Assembly (NCBI GenBank): GCA_964016885.1
Contig: OZ024744.1
Location: 110,196,536 to 110,260,535 of the forward strand
Direction of reading: 5' to 3'
Length of the DNA stretch: 64,000 bases
Source of the DNA: Eledone cirrhosa
Lineage: Eukaryota; Mollusca; Cephalopoda; Octopoda; Eledonidae
Part shown: piece after piece, positions 56,401-64,000 of the stretch
How positions within the stretch are numbered: position 1 is the stretch's first letter
Layout: each line of letters begins with the position of its first letter
Made by a program: the position numbers and the translations under genes
The notes under the pieces: generated by a model
Told to the model about the DNA's origin: nothing
Seen by the model: the letters and a program-made list of their open reading frames with translations, nothing else
Databases searched by the model: none

Positions 56401-59400
56401 CAGTAAAACTACACAATCCACTATAACTTACCTTGCCTTGAACACAGTAAAACTACATGATCCACTATAACTTACCTTGCCCTGAACACAGTAAAACTAC
56501 ACAATCCACTATAACTAACCTTGCTCTGAACACAGTAAAACTACACAATCCACTATAACTTACCTTGCCCTGAACACAGTAAAACTACACAATCCACTAA
56601 AACTAACCTTGCTCTGAACAGAGTAAAACTATACAATCCACCATAACTTACCTTGCCCTGAACACAGTAAAACTACACAATCCACTATAACTTACCTTGA
56701 CCTGAACAGAGTAAAACTACACAATCCACTATAACTTACCTTGCCCTGAACACACTAAAACTCCACAATCCACTATAACTTACCTTGCACTGCAAACAGT
56801 AAAACTACACAACCCACTATAACTTACCTTGCTCTGAACACAGTAAAACTACACAATCCACTATAACTTACCTTGCCCTGAACATAGTAAAAGAACGTAA
56901 TCCACTATAACTTACCTTCCTTTGAACACAGTAAAACTACACAATCCACTATAATTTACCTTGCCCTGAACACAGTAAAACTACAAGATCCACTATAACT
57001 TACCTTGCTCTGAACACAGTAAAACTACATAATCCACTATAACTTACCTTGCCCTGAACACAGTAAAACTACACAATCCACTATAAATTACGTTGCCCTG
57101 AACATACTAAAACTACACAATCTTCTATAACTTACCTTGCCCTGAACACAGTAAAACTACACAATCCACTGTAACTTACCTTGCCCTGAACACAGTAAAA
57201 CTACACAATCCACTATAACTTACCTTGCCCTGAACACAGTAAAACTGCATAATCCACTATAAATTACCTTGCCCTGAACACAGTAAAACTACACAATCCA
57301 CTATAACTTACCTTGCCCTGAACACAGTAAAACTACACAATCCACTATAACTTACCTTGCCCTGAACACTGTAAAACTACATAATCCACTATAACTTACC
57401 TTGCCCTGAAACAGTAAAACTACACAAACCACTATAACTTACCTTGCCCTGAACACAGTAAAACTACATAATCCACTATAACTTACCTTGCCCTGAACAC
57501 ACTAAAACTACACAATCCACTATAACTTAACTGGCCCTGAACACAGTAAAACTACACAATCCACTATAACTTAGCTTGCACTGAACACAGTAAAACTACA
57601 CAATCCACTATAACTTACCTTGCCCTGAACACAGTAAAACTACACAATCCACTATAACTTACCTTGACCTGAACAGAGTAAAACTACACAATCCACTATA
57701 ACTTACCTTGCACTGGACACAGTAAAACTACACAACCCACTATAACTTACCTTGCCCTGAACACACTAAAACTACACAATCCACTATAACTTACCTTGCA
57801 CTGGACACAGTAAAACTACACAACCCACTATAACTTACCTTGCCCTGAACACAGAAAACTACACAATCCACTATAACTTAACTGGCCCTGAACACAGTAA
57901 AACTACACAATCCACCATGAATTACCTTGCCCTGAACAGAGTCAAACTACACAATCCACTATAACTTACCTTGACCTGAACAGAGTAAAACTACACAATC
58001 CACTATAACTTACCTTGACTTGAACAGAGTAAAACTACACAATCCACTATAACTTACCTTGACCTGAACAGAGTAAAACTACACAATCCACTATAACTTA
58101 CCTTGACCTGAACAGAGTAAAACTACACAATCCACTATAACTTACCTTGCCCTGAACACAGTAAAACTACACAATCCACTATAACTTACCTTGACCTGAA
58201 CAGAGTAAAACTACACAATCCACTATAACTTACCTTGCACTGAAAACGGTAAAACTACACAACCCACTATAACTTACCTTGCCCTGAACATAGTAAAAGA
58301 ACGTAATCCACTATAACTTACCTTCCTTTGAACACAGTAAAACTACACAATCCACTATAATTTACCTTGCCCTGAACACAGTAAAACTACAAGATCCACT
58401 ATAACTTACCTTGCTCTGAACACAGTAAAACTACATAATCCACTATAACTTACCTTGCCCTGAACACAGTAAAACTAACACAATCCACTATAACTTACCT
58501 TGCCCTGAACACAGTAAAACTACACAATCCACTATAACTTACCTTGCCCTGAATACAGTAAAACTACACAATCCACTATAAATTACGTTGCCCTGAACAT
58601 ACTAAAACTACACAATCTTCTATAACTTACCTTGCCCTGATCACAGTAAAACTACACAATCCACTATAACTTTCCTTGCCCTGAACACAGTAAAACTACA
58701 AAACCCACTATAACATACCTTGCCCTGAACACAGTAAAACTACACAATCCACTGTAACTTACCTTGCCCTGAACACAGTAAAACTACACAATCCACTATA
58801 ACTTACCTTGCCCTGAACACAGTAAAACTGCATAATCCACTATAACTTACCTTGCCGTGAACACAGTAAAACTACACAATCCACTATAACTTACCTTGCC
58901 CTGAACACAGTAAAACTACACAATCCACTATAAATTACCTTGCCCTGAACACAGTAAAACCACACAATCCACTATAACTTACTTTGCCCTGAACACAGTA
59001 AAACTACATAATCCACTATAACTTACCTTGCCCTGAAACAGTAAAACTACACAAACCACTATAACTTACCTTGCCCTGAACACAGTAAAACTACACGATC
59101 CACTATAACTTACCTTGCCTTGAACACAGTAAAACTACATGATCCACTATAACTTACCTTGCCCTGAACACAGTAAAACTACACAATCCACTATAACTAA
59201 CCTTGCTCTGAACACAGTAAAACTACACAATCCACTATAACTTACCTTGCCCTGAACACAGTAAAACTACACAATCCACTAAAACTAACCTTGCTCTGAA
59301 CAGAGTAAAACTACACAATCCACTATAACTTACCTTGACCTGAACAGAGTAAAACTACACAATCCACTATAACTTACCTTGCCCTGAACACACTAAAACT

Positions 59401-60122
59401 CCACAACCCACTATAACTTACCTTGCTCTGAACACAGTAAAACTACACAATCCACTATAACTTACCTTGCCCTGAACATAGTAAAAGAACGTAATCCACT
59501 ATAACTTACCTTCCTTTGAACACAGTAAAACTACACAATCCACTATAATTTACCTTGCCCTGAACACAGTAAAACTACAAGATCCACTATAACTTACCTT
59601 GCTCTGAACACAGTAAAACTACATAATCCACTATAACTTACCTTGCCCTGAACACAGTAAAACTACACAATCCACTATAAATTACGTTGCCCTGAACATA
59701 CTAAAACTACACAATCTTCTATAACTTACCTTGCCCTGAACACAGTAAAACTACACAATCCACTGTAACTTACCTTGCCCTGAACACAGTAAAACTACAC
59801 AATCCACTATAACTTACCTTGCCCTGAACACAGTAAAACTGCATAATCCACTATAAATTACCTTGCCCTGAACACAGTAAAACTACACAATCCACTATAA
59901 CTTACCTTGCCCTGAACACAGTAAAACTACACAATCCACTATAACTTACCTTGCCCTGAACACTGTAAAACTACATAATCCACTATAACTTACCTTGCCC
60001 TGAAACAGTAAAACTACACAAACCACTATAACTTACCTTGCCCTGAACACAGTAAAACTACATAATCCACTATAACTTACCTTGCCCTGAACACACTAAA
60101 ACTACACAATCCACTATAACTT

Positions 60123-63100
60123 AACTGGCCCTGAACACAGTAAAACTACACAATCCACTATAACTTAGCTTGCACTGAACACAGTAAAACTACACAATCC
60201 ACTATAACTTACCTTGCCCTGAACACAGTAAAACTACACAATCCACTTCAACTTACCTTGCTCTGAACACAGTAAAACTACACAATCCACTATAACTTAC
60301 CTTACCCTGAACACAGTAAAATTACACAACCCACTATAACTAACCTTGCCCTGAACACAGTAAAACTACACAATCCACTATAACTTACTTTGCTCTGAAC
60401 ACAGTAAAACTACACAATCCACCTTAACTTACCTTGCTCTGAACACAGTAAAACTACACAATCCACTTCAACTTACCTTGCTCTGAACACAGTAAAACTA
60501 CACAATCCACTATAACTTACCTTGCCCTGAACACAGTAAAACTACACGATCCACTATAAATTACCTTGCCCTGAACACAGTAAAACTACACAATCCACTA
60601 TAACTTACCTTGCCCTGAACACAGTAAAACTAAACAATCCGCTATAACTTACCTTGCCCTGAACACAGTAAAACTACACAATCCACTATAACTAACCTTT
60701 CTCTGAACACAGTAAAACTATACAATCCACCATAACTTACCTTGCCCTGAACACAGTAAAACTACACAATCCACTATAACTTACCTTGACCTGAACAGAG
60801 TAAAACTACACAATCCACTATAACTTACCTTGCACTGGACACAGTAAAACTACACAACCCACTATAACTTACCTTGCCCTGAACACACTAAAACTACACA
60901 ATCCACTATAACTTACCTTGCACTGGACACAGTAAAACTACACAACCCACTATAACTTACCTTGCCCTGAACACACTAAAACTACACAATCCACTATAAC
61001 TTACCTTGACCTGAACAGAGTAAAACTACACAATCCACTATAACTTACTTTGACCTGAACAGAGTAAAACTACACAATCCACTATAACTTACCTTGACCT
61101 GAACAGAGTAAAACTACACAATCCACTATAACTTACCTTGCCCTGAACACTGTAAAACTACACAATCCACTATAACTTACCTTGCTCTGAACACAGTAAA
61201 ACTACACAATCCAATTCAACTTACCTTGCTCTGAACACAGTAAAACTACACAATCCAATTCAACTTACCTTGCTCTGAACACAGTAAAACTACACAATCC
61301 ACTTTAACTTACCTTGCTCTGAACACAGTAAAACTACACAATCCACTATAAATTACCTTGCCTTGAACACAGTAAAATTACACAATCCACTATAACTAAA
61401 CTTGCCCCGAACACAGTAAAACTACACAATCCACTATAACTTACCTTGCTCTGAACACAGTAAAACTACACAATCCACTATAACTTACCTTGCCCTGAAC
61501 ACAGTAAAACTACGTAATCCACTATAACTTACCTTGCCCTGAACACAGTAAAACTACACAATCCACTATAATTTACCTTGCCCTGAACACAGTAAAACTA
61601 CACAATCCACTATAACTGACATTGGTCTGAACACAGTAAAACTACACAATCCACTATAACTTACCTTGCTCTGAACACAGTAAAACTACACAATCCACTA
61701 TAACTTACCTTGCCCTGAACACAGTAAAACTACACAATCCACCATAACTTACCTTGCCCTGAACACAGTAAAAGAACACAATCTTCTATAACTTACCTTG
61801 CCCTGAATACAGTAAAACTACACAATCCCCTATACCTTACCTTGCTCTGAACACAGTAAAACTACACAATCCACTATAACTTACCTTGCCCTGAACACAG
61901 TAAAACTACACAATCCACTATAACTTAAATTGCCCAGAACTCAGTAAAACTACATAATCCACTGTAACTTACCTTGCCCTGAACACAGTAAAAGTACACA
62001 ACCCACTATAACTTACCTTGCTCTGAACACAGCAAAACTACACAATCCACTATAACTTACCTTGCCCTGAACACAGTAAAACTACACAATCCACTATAAC
62101 TTACCTTGCCCTGAACACAGTAAAAGTACATAATCCACTATAACTTACCTTGCTCTGAACACAGTATAACTTACCTTGCTCTGAACACAGTAAAACTACA
62201 CGATCCAATTTAACTTACCTTGCATTGAACACAGTAAAACTACACAATCCACTATAACTTACCTTGCTCCGAACACAGTAAAACTACATAATCCACTATA
62301 ACTTACCTTGCCCTGAACACAGTAAAACTAACACAATCCACTATAACGTACCTTGCCCTGAACACAGTAAAACTACAGAATCCACTATAACTTACCTTGC
62401 TCTGAACACAGTAAAACTACATAATCCACTATAACTTACCTTGCCCTGAACACAGTAAAACTACACAATCCACTATAAATTACGTTTCCATGAACATACT
62501 AAAACTACACAATCTTCTATAACTTACCTTGCCCTGAACACATTAAAACTACACAATCCACTATAACTTACCTTGCCCTGAACACAGTAAAACTACACAA
62601 TCCACTATAACTTACCTTGCCCTGAACACAGTAATACTACACAACCCACTATAACTTACCTTGCCCTGAACACAGTAAAACTACACAATCCACTATAACT
62701 TACCTTGCCCTGAACACAGTAAAACTACACAATCCACTTCAACTTACCTTGCTCTGAACACAGTAAAACTACACAATCCACTATAACTTACCTTGCCCTG
62801 AACATACTAAAACTACACAATCCACTATAACTTACCTTGCCCTGAACACAGTAAAACTACAAGATCCACTATAACTTACCTTGCTCTGAACACAGTAAAA
62901 CTACACAATCCACTATAAATTACGTTGCCCTGAACACAGTAAGACTACACAATCTTCTATAACTTACCTTGCCCTGAACACAGTAAAACTACACGATCCA
63001 CTATAACTTACCTTGCCCTGAACACAGTAAAACTACACAATCCACTATAACTTACCTTGCCCTGAACACAGTAAATCTACATAATCCACTATAACTTACC

Positions 63101-64000
63101 TTGCCCTGAACACAGTAAAACTACACAATCCACTATAACTTACCTTGCCCTGAACACAGTAAAACAACACAATCCACTATAAATTACCTTGCCCTGAACA
63201 CAGTAAAACTACACAATCCACTATAACTTACCTTGCCCTGAACACAGTAAAACTACACAATCCACTATAACTTACCTTGCCCTGAACACTGTAAAACTAC
63301 ATAATCCACTATAACTTACCTTGCCCTGAAACAGTAAAACTACACAAACCACTATAACTTACCTTGCCCTGAACACAGTAAAACTACACAATCCACTATA
63401 ACTTACCTTGCCCTGAACACAGTAAAACTACACAATCCACTATAACTTACCTTGCCCTGAACACAGTAAAACTACACAATCCACTATAACTTACCTTGCC
63501 CTGAACACAGTAAAACTACACGATCCACTAAAACTTACCTTGCCCTGAACACAGTAAAACTACACGATCCACTATAACTTACCTTGCCCTGAACACAGTA
63601 AAACTACACAATCCACTATAACTAACCTTGCTCTGAACACAGTAAAACTATACAATCCACCATAACTTACCTTGCCCTGAACACAGTAAAACTACACAAT
63701 CCACTATAACTTACCTTGACCTGAACAGAGTAAAACTACACAATCCACTATAACTTACCTTGCACTGGACACAGTAAAACTACACAACCCACTATAACTT
63801 ACCTTGCCCTGAACACACTAAAACTACACAATCCACTATAACTTACCTTGCACTGGACACAGTAAAACTACACAACCCACTATAACTTACCTTGCCCTGA
63901 ACACAGAAAACTACACAATCCACTATAACTTAACTGGCCCTGAACACAGTAAAACTACACAATCCACCATGAATTACCTTGCCCTGAACAGAGTCAAACT
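60123..64000 (+). repeat. 9 kb higher-order unit, copy U3 (cut by window end)
   Basis: The left 3.9 kb of a third unit. It lacks the 440 bp duplication of U2: after the ccccgaac monomer near 61400 comes ttgctctg directly. Near 63900 it has a 43 bp monomer (cacagaaaac) that U1 and U2 lack at the equivalent place (45.24 and 54.63 kb) but that is present at 39.99, 48.15 and 57.85 kb. The remainder lies beyond the window. Confidence 0.85.

Larger units (their letters stand above)
50424..60122 (+). repeat. 9 kb higher-order unit, copy U2 (longest)
   Basis: Middle copy, 9,699 bp. It equals U1 plus a 440 bp ten-monomer duplication (51307-52186) and a 306 bp expansion of 43/44 bp dimers (about 55.8-56.4 kb). 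It keeps the internal repeat of U1, here at 3,250 bp spacing (gagtc at 54689 and 57939) because of the 306 bp gain. The offset to U3 is 9,699 bp at the left and 9,259 bp after the 440 bp insertion. Confidence 0.87.
1..64000 (+). repeat. 44 bp satellite DNA array (whole window)
   Basis: The window is entirely made of head-to-tail copies of a 44 bp monomer, about 1,450 of them, all in one orientation. Positions 45-88 hold an exact consensus copy: it opens with ttgccctgaacacag and closes with ctataacttacc. Base counts in the consensus are 17 A, 10 T, 14 C and 3 G, with no CpG. Most copies differ from the consensus at only zero to four positions. The commonest change is ccctg to ctctg, followed by acacaatcc to acataatcc. 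Because 44 is not a multiple of three and the monomer carries stop triplets on both strands (tga and taa forward; taa and tag in reverse), every reading frame closes within a few monomers, so the array is non-coding. No insertion of other DNA was seen. The family name and host are not recognised; a eukaryotic heterochromatic block is the likely setting. Confidence 0.98.

Noticed and set aside
1..64000. Protein-coding genes or a repetitive protein encoded by the array
   Set aside because: The 44 bp period shifts frame in each monomer, and stops occur in each monomer on both strands, so no frame stays open beyond a few monomers.
1..64000. CRISPR array
   Set aside because: Copies are directly adjacent with no unique spacers, the variants are substitutions within one 44 bp unit, and no cas genes are present.
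1..64000. Telomeric repeat, suggested by the ccctgaac element
   Set aside because: There are no tandem ccctaa or related telomere units; the similarity is limited to ccct and is part of a 44 bp monomer.
1..64000. CENP-B box
   Set aside because: The canonical box needs two CpG steps (ttcg and cggg); the consensus has no CpG, and no variant monomer seen has the pattern.
1..64000. G-quadruplex potential on the G-rich minus strand
   Set aside because: There is only one ggg run per 44 bp and no clustered G-runs, so an intramolecular quadruplex is unlikely.

Overview
The whole 64 kb window is one uninterrupted tandem-repeat (satellite) array. The repeat unit is 44 bp, with about 1,450 monomers, all in the same orientation. 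An exact consensus monomer can be read at positions 45-88. I found no stretch of non-repeat DNA, no transposon, no RNA gene and no credible protein-coding gene. Both edges of the window cut through the array, so its true length is unknown.

An array of this size with nested higher-order structure points to a eukaryotic genome, probably from a centromeric, pericentromeric, subtelomeric or other heterochromatic block. I do not recognise the 44 bp sequence as a named satellite family and cannot name the organism. The consensus is about 39% GC, contains no CpG, and is strongly strand-asymmetric: 14 C against 3 G on the + strand.

Although the 44 bp unit never changes character, the array is layered. 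Variant monomers occur in a fixed order, and blocks of that order are duplicated at many scales. From left to right: 1-1.7 kb is an irregular block. About 1.70-5.38 kb is an 1,846 bp tandem duplication that contains a 659 bp (15-monomer) unit. About 5.05-14.75 kb holds three copies of a 3.4-3.5 kb unit. About 14.75-21.54 kb is a 3,396 bp tandem duplication. About 19.70-25.87 kb is a 3.1 kb tandem duplication. About 22.39-39.09 kb is an 8.33/8.37 kb tandem duplication. About 35.79-46.31 kb is a 5.26 kb duplication. From about 41.47 kb to the end is a series of 8.95 kb, 9.70 kb and a truncated third copy of a roughly 9 kb unit. Smaller events sit inside these, including a 440 bp (10-monomer) duplication at 51.3-52.2 kb and a 43/44 bp dimer expansion at 55.8-56.4 kb.

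Thirteen copies of a recognisable landmark monomer tie these blocks together and show that they descend from one ordered parent unit. The most unusual local feature is on the minus strand. Each consensus monomer carries a good match to a 3' splice site, six bases, and then a perfect match to the 5' splice-site consensus, so the array can be read as 38 nt intron-like plus 6 nt exon-like units. Whether this is used is unknown. Block offsets were measured by matching landmark variants by eye; boundaries are accurate to roughly one or two monomers.
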